From contig NZ_CP108036.1 in NCBI RefSeq assembly GCF_036170895.1, forward strand, positions 8,033,501 to 8,097,500: a stretch of 64,000 bases of DNA, given 5' to 3'. This DNA comes from Streptomyces erythrochromogenes. GTDB lineage: Bacteria > Actinomycetota > Actinomycetes > Streptomycetales > Streptomycetaceae. Shown piece by piece: positions 51,828 through 60,241 of the stretch; within the stretch, counting starts at the first letter, position 1; each line of letters opens with the position of its first letter. The notes below the pieces were generated by a model. The model was not told where the DNA came from. It was given only the letters and a program-made list of their open reading frames with translations, and made no database searches. A program made the translations under genes and the position numbers.

Positions 51828-53231
51828 ATGTTGTCTTCCCGTGTGCCGCCCGGCCCCTCGGGGGCCGGGCGGTACGGCAACCGGCGCGCGTTCGAGCGGG
51901 ACCACCTCGGTTTCCTCCTCGACCAGCAGCAGTACGGCGACCTGGTCCGCTTCGACGACGACTTGTACATCGTGAACTCACCCGCCCTGGCGGAGGAGGT
52001 CCTCAAGCACACCAACACCACCTACGGCATCTCCAGCGACCTGCTGGGCGAGGCGACCGACGGAAGCCGCGCCTCCGAAGACCTGGCCCTGTGGATGCGG
52101 GCCCGCAGCCTGGCGGGACGCGGCCTGAACCGGACCAGCATGCGCGCCGCCCGGGACAGCCTCGCGTCGACCGTCGTCCGCCACGCGGACACCTGGCACG
52201 CACGCGGCAGGATCGAAGCGATCCCCGCACTGGAAGACCTCACCGCCCACCTGATCGCCGAGTTCTGCCTCGGGCGCGAGACCGGCGACGTCCCCGACCT
52301 CTTGGCCCGCCTGCAGGACGCGCTGCTGCCCCCCACACTGCCCCTGCCGACCCGCTGGCACGCGCTGCGCCGACGCCGCCGCCAGCGCGCCGGCCGCGAC
52401 CTAGCCGACGAAGTCTCCTCCCTGATAAGCCGGCGGCGTACGACGAGGCGGGACGACTCGCCCTCCGTGGTCGCGGACCTCCTGAACACCGCGTGCGACG
52501 AAGGCGCCCTCACCCACGAGGGCGCGACCAGCGTCATCGTCGCCAACCTCTTCGCCGCCCACGAGACCACCGCCGCCGCGCTCGCCTGGCTGCTGCTCCT
52601 CCTCGACCGGCACCCGGAAGTCCGTCGGCGGGTACGGGACGAGGCCGACCGGGAACTCGCCGGCGCGCTCCCCACCGCGGCCGACGTGCCCCGGCTGGCC
52701 GTCACCGAAGCAGTCGTGAAGGAGACCCTGCGCCTCTACCCCCCGCTCTGGTTCCTCCAGCGGACCATCGAGGAACCCACCGAACTCGCCGGCTACCCCC
52801 TGCGCCCCGGCCAGAAGGTCGCCGTCAGCCCCTTCGTCCTCCACCGCGACCCCCGCCACTACCACCGGCCCACCACGTTCGACCCGGACCGCTGGACCGA
52901 CCGCGCCGCCAACCCGCTGCCCAAGTACGCGTTCATGCCGTTCGGCGGAGGGCCGCGCAACTGCCTCGGAACCCACTTCGCCACCACCGCCATGACCATC
53001 GTCACCGCAACCCTCACCCCCCACTACGAGGTCACGCGATCACCCGGCACGAAACCCGTCTTCCACACGCGCACCATCCTCCAGCCCCACGACCTCACCC
53101 TCGACGTCTCGGTCCGTCCCCGCCCACCCGGCGACCGGCCCGGCGACCACCGGCCCGCTGCGGACCCACAGCCCGAAGACCACCGGGCGGCCCGGTGTCC
53201 GTTCACCGCCAACACCCCCGCCGCACCGTGA
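51828..53231 (+). CDS. Cytochrome P450, putative peptide-modifying enzyme
   Basis: The 467-aa protein is a complete P450: I-helix NLFAAHETTAAALAW (A-x-x-x-T oxygen-activation motif), K-helix KETLRLYPPLWFLQR (ExxR), PERF-type region FDPDRW and heme-binding loop FMPFGGGPRNCLGTHFA with the axial Cys. It has no membrane helix. After about residue 425 there is a Pro/Asp-rich tail not typical of the family. No ferredoxin or reductase is encoded in the cassette. Position three bases after the tyrosine-rich peptide suggests it oxidatively crosslinks the Tyr residues, as in biarylitide or cittilin biosynthesis. An alternative is a small-molecule hydroxylase with an incidental neighbour. Confidence 0.9.
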   Translation: MLSSRVPPGPSGAGRYGNRRAFERDHLGFLLDQQQYGDLVRFDDDLYIVNSPALAEEVLKHTNTTYGISSDLLGEATDGSRASEDLALWMRARSLAGRGLNRTSMRAARDSLASTVVRHADTWHARGRIEAIPALEDLTAHLIAEFCLGRETGDVPDLLARLQDALLPPTLPLPTRWHALRRRRRQRAGRDLADEVSSLISRRRTTRRDDSPSVVADLLNTACDEGALTHEGATSVIVANLFAAHETTAAALAWLLLLLDRHPEVRRRVRDEADRELAGALPTAADVPRLAVTEAVVKETLRLYPPLWFLQRTIEEPTELAGYPLRPGQKVAVSPFVLHRDPRHYHRPTTFDPDRWTDRAANPLPKYAFMPFGGGPRNCLGTHFATTAMTIVTATLTPHYEVTRSPGTKPVFHTRTILQPHDLTLDVSVRPRPPGDRPGDHRPAADPQPEDHRAARCPFTANTPAAP

Positions 53232-53244
53232 CGGACCGGCGTCC

Positions 53245-54400
53245 CCGCCTCCTCGTCCTGCTTGCTCCGGGCCCGGGGCCGGTGTAGTCCGGTACGTAGC
53301 TGCCGGTGCCCTCGGCGCCGCCTTCGCCGGTGCCCCGTTGTCGGAGGTGAAGACGATGACGGTGTTGTCGAGTTCGCCGAGTGCGCGCAGCGTGTCGGTG
53401 AGACGCCCCAGGTTCTGGTCGATGTTGTCGACCATCGCCGCGTAGACCTCCATGTAGCGGGCGTAGCGTCGCTGTTGCTCGGGGGACAGCTCGTCCCAGG
53501 GCCCTACGTCGAAGCCGGCCTCGGAGTTGCGGTCCGGCAGGGCGGCGCCTTGGGGGAAGAGGCCGTCGGCGGTCTGCCGGGCGAAGCGGGTGGCGCGCAG
53601 GGCGTCCCAGCCGCCGTCGTAGCGCCCGCGCTGCCGTTGGATGTCGCCGGGCTTGGCCTGGAGGGGGCCGTGGACGGCGTTGTGCGCGACGTAGAGGAAG
53701 AACGGCTTGTCCGGGTCGTGCGCGCGGAGCGACTTCACCATGGAGATGGCCTGGTCGGTGATGTCGTCGGTGTAGTAGTAGCCGTCGGGCAGGTCGTCCA
53801 TGTCCAAAGGGCTGTTGTCGCGGACCAGCTGGTGCGGGTGGAAGAGGCTGGTCAGGCCCTCCAGTACGCCGTAGTACCGGTCGAAGCCCTTCTGCAGCGG
53901 CCAGTTGCGCCGGTCGTCGGCGGCGTTGGACGCGCAGTCGCGGGTGGGGTGCCACTTGCCGACGGCGTAGGTGGCGTAGCCGGCGTCGTGCAGGACCTCG
54001 GCCGGCGTGGGGACGTCCTCGCCGACTTCCATGCCGTACCCGGGGAAGCCGGGGTCGGAGTTGGCGACCGACGAGTACCCGACGCGGTGCGGATTGAGGC
54101 CGGTGAGCAGGGCGGCTCGGGCCGGGGAACACAGCGGCAGGGTGAGGTAGTTGGACAGGCGCACACCGTCGGCGGCGAGCTCGTCGAGCACGGGGGTGGG
54201 GACCTCCGAGCCGAACGGGCCGATGTCGCTGTAGCCCATGTCGTCGACGAGGACCACGACGACGTTCGGGGCGCGGCCCGCGGGCCGGCGCGGCGGCTGC
54301 CAGGAGGGCTCCGACTCGGCGAAGGTACGGCCCACGTGTCCGGCGAAGCCGTCGTAGGGATCGCGGCGGCCGGGGGGCCGGGGGTGTCTGTGCTGGTCAC
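53245..54400 (-). pseudogene. N-terminal half of an interrupted sulfatase
   Basis: GAAGGAG precedes a GTG at 54400 (MTSTDTPGPP), then a C-rich run shifts the frame and the protein continues RDPYDGFAGHVGRTFAESEP, PNVVVVLVDDMGYSDIGPFG and the formylglycine motif LCSPARAALLTG (CxPxR). GKWHPTRDC and FFLYVAHNAVHGPLQ follow. After NTVIVFTSDNGA a second one-base shift occurs, and GEGGAEGTGSYVPDYTGPGP is in another frame up to the cassette junction near 53245. Sulfatases release sulfate from sulfate esters, fitting the neighbouring sulfur operon. Confidence 0.85.
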
Positions 54401-54523
54401 GGGTGGTGCTCCTTCGGTGAGCTGGGTGCAGGGGCGGGCGGGCTGCGGGGGAGGGCGCCGGATCTGCGAAGGCGAGTCGGGGGAGCGTGGGAATCAGGGC
54501 GCCCGACCCCAGGGGTGGTTCTT

Positions 54524-55599
54524 TCAGGGGGCGTGGCGGCCGGCCCGGTGCGGCGTGCCGTCGAGGAGGTCCCGTACCAGTGCGGCGACCTGGTCCGCCC
54601 CCAGCAGGAACCCGTCGCGCCCGTGCGGCGAGCGGATGACCCGGACCCGGTCCGCGCCGGGGATGCCGTCCGCCAGCTCCTCCTGTTGCACCAGGGGGTG
54701 GAGGCGGTCGGAGTCCACCCCGGCCACCACCGTCCGGGCCCGTACCCGGCCGAGGGCGGCGTGCGTACCGCCGCGGCCCCGCCCGACGCCATGGGTGTTC
54801 ATGGCCTCGACGAGGGCGACGTAACCGGCCGCGTCGAACCGCCGGACGAGCTTGGCGGCCTGGCGGTCGAGGTAGGACTCGACGCCGTACCGGCCTCCGA
54901 GCCAGGGCCGTTCGCCCTCCTGGGCGAGGTGGCCGAACCGGGCCTCCAGCTCCCCGGCCGACCGGTAGGTGATGTGCGCGACGCGGCGGGCGATGCCCAG
55001 CCCGGTGTGCGGCCCCCGCCCCGGCCCCGCGTCGTGGTAGCCGCCGCCCCGCCAGTGGGGGTCGGCGCGGATGGCGTGGACCTGCGAGGTGGCCCAGGCG
55101 ATCTGGTCCGCGCTCGCGCCGCGGGGCAGGCCAGCAGCAACAGGGCGGCCACGCGCCCGGGTTGGCCGACCGCCCATTCCAGTGCGCGCATCCCGCCCAT
55201 GGAGCCCCCGAGCACCAGGGCCCACCGCTCCACGCCGAGCGCGTCGGCGAGTCCGGCCTCGGCGCGCACCTGGTCCCGCTGGGTCAGACGCGGGAAGGAA
55301 CCGCCCCAGGGATGCCCGCCGGGGCCCGCGGAGGCGGGGCCGGTGCTGCCCTGGCAGCCGCCCAGGACGTTCGGCGCCACTACGAACCACCGATCGGTGT
55401 CGAGCGCACGGCCCGGACCGATCAGCGCGTCCCACCAGCCCGCGGTGGGGTGACCGGGCCCGGCGCCGCCCGCGACGTGGCTGTCCCCGGTCAGCACGTG
55501 CAGCACGAGGACCGCGTTGGAACGGTCCGGCGCGAGCCGCCCCCAGGTCTCGAACGCCAGCCGCACCTGCGGGACCACACCTCCGGCCTCCAACTCCAT
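54524..55599 (-). pseudogene. metX: Homoserine O-acetyltransferase (metX), frameshifted
   Basis: The first frame (from ATG 55599) gives MELEAGGVVPQVRLAFETWG, NAVLVLHVLTGDSHVAGG and the nucleophile elbow LVLGGSMGGMRALEW. Near 55130, after LLLLACPA, one G is missing in CCCGCGG-CGCGAGC. The next frame continues GASADQIAWATSQVHAIRAD, the acid-bearing VVAGVDSDRLHPLVQQ and the histidine region RSPHGRDGFLLGADQ to the stop at 54524. With the base restored the enzyme is 358 aa, normal for MetX, which activates homoserine with acetyl-CoA for methionine synthesis. A real frameshift or a sequencing error could explain it; the neighbouring truncated metY favours real decay. Confidence 0.85.
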
Positions 55600-55634
55600 T
55601 GGCCTCGTGCGCCGGTGCCACTTGCGGTGGCCGG

Positions 55635-55680
55635 GCGGGTCCCCCTCCCGCCACGCACCCGTGGCGGGAGGGGGACCCGC
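55635..55680 (-). terminator. 21-bp perfect hairpin between metY remnant and metX
   Basis: Positions 55635-55655 pair without mismatch with 55660-55680 around the 4-nt loop CACC. Lying just after the metY stop and before metX, it is either the metY terminator or an attenuator ahead of metX. Confidence 0.85.
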
Positions 55681-55706
55681 GGTGGCCCGGGCTGGTGCGT
55701 CCGGGT

Positions 55707-56153
55707 TCAGGACGCTTCCTTCGCTGCGCGGAACCCCGCCTCCAGATCGGCCTTCAGGTCTGCCAGGTGCTCGATGCCGACCGACAGGCGCACCAGCCCC
55801 GGGGCGGTGCCCGTGGCGGCCAGCTGTGCCTCGTCGAGCTGGCTGTGCGTGGTGGAGGCCGGGTGGATGACCAGGCTGCGCACGTCACCGACGTTCGCGA
55901 GGTGGCTGAAGAGCTCCAGGCCGTCCACGAACCGGCGGGCCCGCCTCGACCCCGCCCCGCAGCTCGAACGCGAGAACGGCTCCGGCACCGCGCGGCAGGT
56001 GGCGGCGCCCTGCCTCGTACCACTGGTTGGACGGCAGGCCGCGGTAGTGCACCGCCGAGACCTCGTCGCGCTGTTCGAGCCACTCCGCCAGCGCCCGGGC
56101 GTTCGCCCCATCGTGGTGACCGCGTATTCGCCGTCGGGGTGGGGGAAGGGCAT
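55707..56153 (-). pseudogene. C-terminal remnant of O-acetylhomoserine sulfhydrylase (metY-like)
   Basis: The end is intact: [40 protein letters not shown] and [20 protein letters not shown] are the C-terminal PLP-enzyme segment of MetY/CysD-type enzymes. An extra C near 55947 shifts the frame; upstream, [20 protein letters not shown] and [20 protein letters not shown] belong to the same protein. Before ANAR the remaining 280 or so residues, including the PLP lysine, are missing. Together with metX this was a methionine/sulfhydrylation pair that is now non-functional here. Confidence 0.85.
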
Positions 56154-56264
56154 GGCCGCATGCTGTCACGCTGGGCCGATCACCGTCCGCGCGGTCCGAT
56201 CCTGCTGACACCCCACACACTGATCGGGACGTTACGCGAGCAGGGCGGCCGATGCGGAGCCGGC

Positions 56265-56720
56265 CTAGGCGGTCGGCGGGCCAGGGGGTGTCTCGCCGTT
56301 CATGCCCGGCTCGCGGCCTGATCGACAAGACATCCCCTGGGAGTCCGCGTCCGCTCGGTCGGAGTCGCTGCGCAGGACGCAGAACTCGTTGCCTTCGGGA
56401 TCGGCGAGGACGGCCCAGCCCGAACCGTCGGGGTTGCGGTGGTCGGTGGCGAAGGTGGCGCCGAGGGCCAGCAGGCGGTCCACCTCCTCGTCGCGCGAGG
56501 TCTCGGGGCGCAGGCACAGATGGATCCGGTTCTTGACCGTCTTGGCCTCGGGCACCTGGTTGAAGTACAGCACCGGGCCCTCCGCCAGCATCACCAGCGT
56601 TTCCCGGTCGCCCGGTTTGACGTCCGGGTGCAGCGGGCGGCCCGTCACCCCGCTCCAGAATCGAGCCAGCCCATAGGCATCCGCACAGTCGACCGCCACG
56701 TTCTGCAATACCGAGACCAT
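56265..56720 (-). CDS. VOC-superfamily (glyoxalase/bleomycin-resistance-like) protein
   Basis: From MVSVLQNVAVDCADAYGLAR at 56720 the product is 151 aa with the paired beta-alpha-beta-beta-beta modules of the VOC fold: LARFWSGVTGRPL, VLYFNQVPEAKTVKNRIHL and VDRLLALGATFATD, then WAVLADPEGNEFCVLR, where the conserved Glu/His metal positions lie. Members bind metals and act as dioxygenases, lyases or drug-binding proteins; the role here is unknown. It stands alone between the broken metY and the CYP152 gene. Confidence 0.88.
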   Translation of the reverse strand: MVSVLQNVAVDCADAYGLARFWSGVTGRPLHPDVKPGDRETLVMLAEGPVLYFNQVPEAKTVKNRIHLCLRPETSRDEEVDRLLALGATFATDHRNPDGSGWAVLADPEGNEFCVLRSDSDRADADSQGMSCRSGREPGMNGETPPGPPTA

Positions 56721-56999
56721 GCGAGCGAGCCTTACTGATCTTGGCGCCGAGCGCCACCGGATTGCGGGAACAACCAGAGGTTGTTGAGCGTTCATCTTTG
56801 CGTGGGGTGTGGGAGGGGATGACGTCCCCGGCCCCGATCCGGTGCCCGCGGTGCCTCAGCCGTGAGGCGACGCGACGCCCTTCCCGCCCCCGCCCCGGAC
56901 GCCCCGGCCCGCCTCCCCCCGGCCGGCTGGGGCCGCCCCGATCGGCCATCCCCCCCGGCCGGTCGGGGCCCACCCGTGTCCGGGTCCCCGCGGCCGCGC

Positions 57000-58256
57000 C
57001 TACCCGAGGCGGAACCGGAAACCGCTGCGGGGGAGCGCGGGGATCCGGGACAGCGGGATGGTCAGGTCCTGGTCGGGAACGCTCACGTCGAGCCCGGCCA
57101 GCTCGGTGACGAACGCCGCCAGCAGCGTGACCGTGATGTCCTCGCCCGGGCACCGGTGCCCGGCGGCCGCGTCGCCGCCGCCCTGGGGTACGAGATGGCG
57201 CAGGCTCTCCCCCGTGCCGTAGCGGTGGGGATCGAACCGGTACGGGTGGTCCCACCACTGCGGGTCGTGATGCTGCCCGTACAGGTCGAGCAGGAGCAGC
57301 GTGCCCTCCGGGACGGTTTCGCCGCGCCACTGCAGCTCGCGGGCGGCGAGCCCGCCGACGAACGGCGCGAAGGGGTAGAAGCGGCGGACCTCGTGGGCGA
57401 AACCGGTGGCGAGGTGCCCCGACGCGTCGTCGCGGAGCGGGTCGCGGTGCTGGGGCCACCGGTGCAGGGCGTGCGCAGCGAAGGTGGCGAACCACGCGAT
57501 CGCGACGGTCGGCCGGATGATGTTCAGCAGCTCCACGGCCGCCAGGTGCGGGTCGAGGACGGAGCCGTCGGCGTCGCGGTGCCGGGCGACCACGTCGAGC
57601 GCACTCCCGTCGGGGGCCGTCTCCCGCTGCTCCCGGACGCGGACGATCAGCTGCGCCAGGGCCTGCTCCTGCCGCCTGCGGGCGTGGCGGGCGCGCAGCT
57701 GGCGCGGCCCGGCCGTCGCGAATCCGTCGACCATGGCCACGCAGTCCCGTGCCAGCTGCCCGCCGTCGGCCGCGGTGAGCGGTAGCGGTACGCCGGTCCA
57801 GTCGCAGACCGCCAGGGCGAGGACCCGGGCCGTCTCGTCGAAGAGGACCACGGTCTCCTCCGGCTCGCCGCGCCACCGGCCCACGGCCTCCCGCCAGCGC
57901 AGGAGGACGTGCTCCCGCAAGGCCTCGACGCCCTTCTCGTCCTTCAGCAGGCTCAGGAACATCGCCTTGCGGACCCGGTGGGCGACGCCGTCGAGGGTGT
58001 GCACCGCACCCTGCCCGAAGAGGGTGTCGAGCACCGGGTCCGGGAGCGCGGCCCGCCGCTGGACGTGCTGCTCGTCGTAGAAGAAGGCGACGGCTTCCGG
58101 GCCGCGCAGTGCGACCGTCCGGCGGCCGAGGAGGCGCGTGCGGACCGTACCGTCCGCCGAAGCGCGCATGTGGTCGGGAAGCCAGGCGTAGCCGTGCGTC
58201 AGCAGCGAGGGGGTGCCGTCGGTCCACACGGACGGAGGGTGCTTGAGAGTCGGCAT
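57000..58256 (-). CDS. CYP152-type cytochrome P450 (fatty acid peroxygenase)
   Basis: The 418-aa protein has CYP152 features: an I-helix Arg-Pro instead of the acid-alcohol pair (LLNIIRPTVAIAWFATFAAHAL), VRRFYPFAPFVGG (ExxR in HEVRRFYPF), and the heme loop GGGDAAAGHRCPGEDITV with the axial Cys. Members such as P450-BSbeta and OleT use hydrogen peroxide to hydroxylate or decarboxylate fatty acids without a redox partner. MPTLKHPPSV at 58256 is the likely start. It is unrelated in position and sequence type to the P450 of the peptide cassette. Confidence 0.9.
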   Translation of the reverse strand: MPTLKHPPSVWTDGTPSLLTHGYAWLPDHMRASADGTVRTRLLGRRTVALRGPEAVAFFYDEQHVQRRAALPDPVLDTLFGQGAVHTLDGVAHRVRKAMFLSLLKDEKGVEALREHVLLRWREAVGRWRGEPEETVVLFDETARVLALAVCDWTGVPLPLTAADGGQLARDCVAMVDGFATAGPRQLRARHARRRQEQALAQLIVRVREQRETAPDGSALDVVARHRDADGSVLDPHLAAVELLNIIRPTVAIAWFATFAAHALHRWPQHRDPLRDDASGHLATGFAHEVRRFYPFAPFVGGLAARELQWRGETVPEGTLLLLDLYGQHHDPQWWDHPYRFDPHRYGTGESLRHLVPQGGGDAAAGHRCPGEDITVTLLAAFVTELAGLDVSVPDQDLTIPLSRIPALPRSGFRFRLG

Positions 58257-58421
58257 GGGTGCGGCTACCCGGTGCTGCCACCCCCACACAACGCGCGCCG
58301 CCGCCTTCACCCGGATACTGGAACGGGCCGCCTCGGGCCCACTGGCCTACCTCGCCGGTGGAGGGGTAGGCGCGGCGCAGCAGGTGCCGTGTTGCGGCGG
58401 CTTCGACCATCGGGAGGACCG

Positions 58422-58856
58422 ATGACCCGACGAGTGCACGAGGTGATGACGCGCAACCCGGTGACGGTGGAGCGCCTGACCTCACTGGCGGAAGCGGCGC
58501 GGGTGATGCGGGACGCGGGCATCGGGGACGTACTGGTCGTCGACCAGGGCCGGCTCTGCGGCATCCTCACGGACCGCGACCTCGTCGTACGCGGGCTGGC
58601 GGAGGACCGCGATCCCGCCGAGACGACCGTGCAGGCGATCTGCAGCGCAGAACCGCGCACGGTCGGGCCCGACGACCACGTCGACGAGGCCGTCGACCTC
58701 ATGCGCCGGCACGCGCTGCGGCGCCTGCCCGTGCGGAACGGGAGCGGCGAGCTCGTCGGCATCGTCACCCTCGGCGACCTGGAAGTCGAACGGGACCCGG
58801 GTTCGCCCCTCGCTGCCATCGCGGCGGCGGAGGAAGCCCGCCACCGCGACCGGTGA
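58422..58856 (+). CDS. CBS-domain pair protein
   Basis: The 144-aa protein is two CBS domains: VHEVMTRNPVTVERLTSLAE, VLVVDQGRLCGILTDRDLVV and DHVDEAVDLMRRHALRRLPV, GELVGIVTLGDLEVE. The TDRDL and LGDLE ends of each domain are the usual ribose/phosphate contacts for adenine nucleotides. GGAGGACCG precedes ATG 58422. Such stand-alone CBS proteins are typical of stress and dormancy sets in streptomycetes. Divergent from the CYP152 gene. Confidence 0.9.
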   Translation: MTRRVHEVMTRNPVTVERLTSLAEAARVMRDAGIGDVLVVDQGRLCGILTDRDLVVRGLAEDRDPAETTVQAICSAEPRTVGPDDHVDEAVDLMRRHALRRLPVRNGSGELVGIVTLGDLEVERDPGSPLAAIAAAEEARHRDR

Positions 58857-58963
58857 CGGTCGAGAGGGCCGGCGCCTGCCCGGAGCGTGCGCTTCCACCC
58901 CCCTGCGAGAAGATGCGGCGATTCGAGGTTTGGGTCCGGGGGGAGCGGCCATAAGCGTGTTCA

Positions 58964-58998
58964 CGGGAGTCCGCGGCGGTGAGCGGCGCGGACTCCCG
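58964..58998 (+). terminator. Hairpin downstream of the CBS gene
   Basis: CGGGAGTCCGCG (58964-58975) pairs perfectly with 58987-58998 around an 11-nt loop. It lies 107 bases after the CBS stop and is the best terminator candidate there. Confidence 0.6.
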
Positions 58999-59108
58999 GG
59001 CGGACCCGGGCCGCGTGGTGGCCTCCCCCCCCCGCCATCACGCGGCCGGACGCCGTACCGGCCGCGCCGACGGGTATCGAGGGCGGCGCTCCATGTCGTC
59101 GGTCGGCC

Positions 59109-59222
59109 TCACCGGCGGACCGCGAGGCCGTCCAGGGTGAGGTCGAGCAGGCGCTCCGCCTGCGGGCGGTGTTCCGCGCCGGCCGAGGTGAGGGCAATGC
59201 CTTCGAGGGCGGCGACGTCGGC
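59109..59222 (-). pseudogene. C-terminal remnant of a TetR-family regulator
   Basis: The minus frame ends DVAALEGIALTSAGAEHRPQ and AERLLDLTLDGLAVRR with a stop at 59109. This is the last helix pair of TetR-type repressors (...RLLDLALDGLxx). No helix-turn-helix part is found upstream; the sequence beyond about 59222 instead leads into the BrkB remnant on the other strand. Confidence 0.5.
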
Positions 59223-59274
59223 GGGCCGGGTGTCGGTACGGTCTCCCCGGCGGCCGCGCACGCGTCCATGAGCG

Positions 59275-59700
59275 TTGTTCACCGGCAGCCTGGCCCGGCA
59301 GGCGGGCGCGGTCCTGGGAATCGGCGACGGCGGCCTGACGGTGTGTTCGATCGCGAAGCGGCCGGCCTTCGCCGTCCTCGTCACGACCATGATCGCCCTC
59401 CTGTACTGGCTGTACTGGGCGGCGCCCAACGCCAAGAGCCGCGGATTCAAGTGGGTGACGCCGGGCAGCCTCCCGGCCCTGCTGATCTGGGCGACGGCCT
59501 CGGCCGGCTTCGCGTTCTACGTCGCGAACTTCGCCTCCTACAACAAGACGTACGGAGCCGTCGCCGGGGTCGTCGTCTTCCTGGGCTGGCTCTGGATCAC
59601 CAACCTCGCCGTCCTCCTGGGGCTGGAGTTCGACGCGGAACTGTCCCGGCAGTGCGCGATGGCCGGAGGGCTGCCCGAGGGCGATGAGCCCGCCGCGTGA
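59275..59700 (+). pseudogene. C-terminal part of a YihY/BrkB-family membrane protein
   Basis: The frame reads LARQAGAVLGIGDGGLTVCS, AVLVTTMIALLYWLYWAAPN, FKWVTPGSLPALLIWATASA, FYVANFASYNKTYGAVAGVV and FLGWLWITNLAVLLGLEFDA, the last three helices of YihY/virulence-factor-BrkB proteins. Family members have about 300 residues and six helices; the first half is missing, so a functional protein is unlikely. It directly abuts the TetR remnant. Confidence 0.8.
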
Positions 59701-59827
59701 CACCCGTGCGTGGACGCGGAGGACCGGCGGCGCATGAAGCGGTGACCCCCGGGAGCGGGTGCAGGGGCGTTTGCCGGGTAGGCGCGCCTCGACAAGGCGT
59801 GTGCACAGTGAAGGGGTGAGACTCCGC

Positions 59828-60241
59828 ATGAGCACGATAGAGCGGCAGACCCACATGGCCGATGAATCCGTGAGCGTGCTCGTCTCGCGCGCCTCGCGGC
59901 AGATCTCGGAGCTGGTCCGCGAGGAGATGCAGCTGGCGCGGGCGGAAATGACGCAGAAGGGGAAGCGTTTCGGCAAAGGCGGCGGCCTCTTCGGCGGAGC
60001 GGGCCTGCTCGGATTCCTGGCAGCCCAGGCCTTGACGGTGACCTGTATCGCAGCGCTCGCGCTGGTACTGCCCGTGTGGGCTTCGGCCCTGATCATCGCG
60101 GTGGTGCTGGCGGTCGTCGCAGCCGTGCTGGCCCTGGCGGGGAAGAAGCAGGTGGCCGAGGCCGGCGCCCCCGTACCGGCGCGGACCATCGACAGCGTCA
60201 AGGCCGACCTGGCCGCGATGAGGGAGAAGGCGCAGCGATGA
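59828..60241 (+). CDS. Phage-holin-III-family small membrane protein (PF07332 type)
   Basis: The 137-aa product (MSTIERQTHMADESVS...) has an amphipathic N-terminal helix with RQISELVREEMQLARAEM, then two membrane helices (LLGFLAAQALTVTCIAALAL; ALIIAVVLAVVAAVLALAG). Despite the domain name, such proteins are standard chromosomal genes in actinobacteria, paired with a DUF3618 protein, and are not evidence of a prophage. The role is probably in envelope stress. The next gene overlaps its stop (ATGA). MADESVS at codon 12 is an alternative start. Confidence 0.85.
   Translation: MSTIERQTHMADESVSVLVSRASRQISELVREEMQLARAEMTQKGKRFGKGGGLFGGAGLLGFLAAQALTVTCIAALALVLPVWASALIIAVVLAVVAAVLALAGKKQVAEAGAPVPARTIDSVKADLAAMREKAQR

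Larger units (their letters stand above)
51158..53244 (+). other. Peptide-P450 cassette inserted in the sulfatase gene
   Basis: The sulfatase homology stops on the right side at GAGGAGGCGG (53245-53254, read leftward) and resumes at GCGGCCGCTTCG (51150-51157 side). Joining them gives ...DEEAGRFVHQ..., so about 2.09 kb was added without removing obvious sulfatase codons. GCGG is shared at the junctions. The insert holds a leader region, a 68-aa peptide gene and a P450 gene on the plus strand, opposite to the sulfatase. No transposase, integrase or terminal inverted repeats are seen. Confidence 0.7.

Noticed and set aside
51158..53244. Insertion sequence or transposon
   Set aside because: No transposase, resolvase or terminal inverted repeats are visible; only the peptide and P450 genes.
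55885..58485. 866-aa open frame on the minus strand
   Set aside because: It overlaps the CYP152 and VOC genes in another frame; only its last part (metY remnant) has real homology.
59828..60241. Prophage signal from a phage-holin-family domain
   Set aside because: This family is chromosomal in actinobacteria, paired with DUF3618, and no other phage gene is present.
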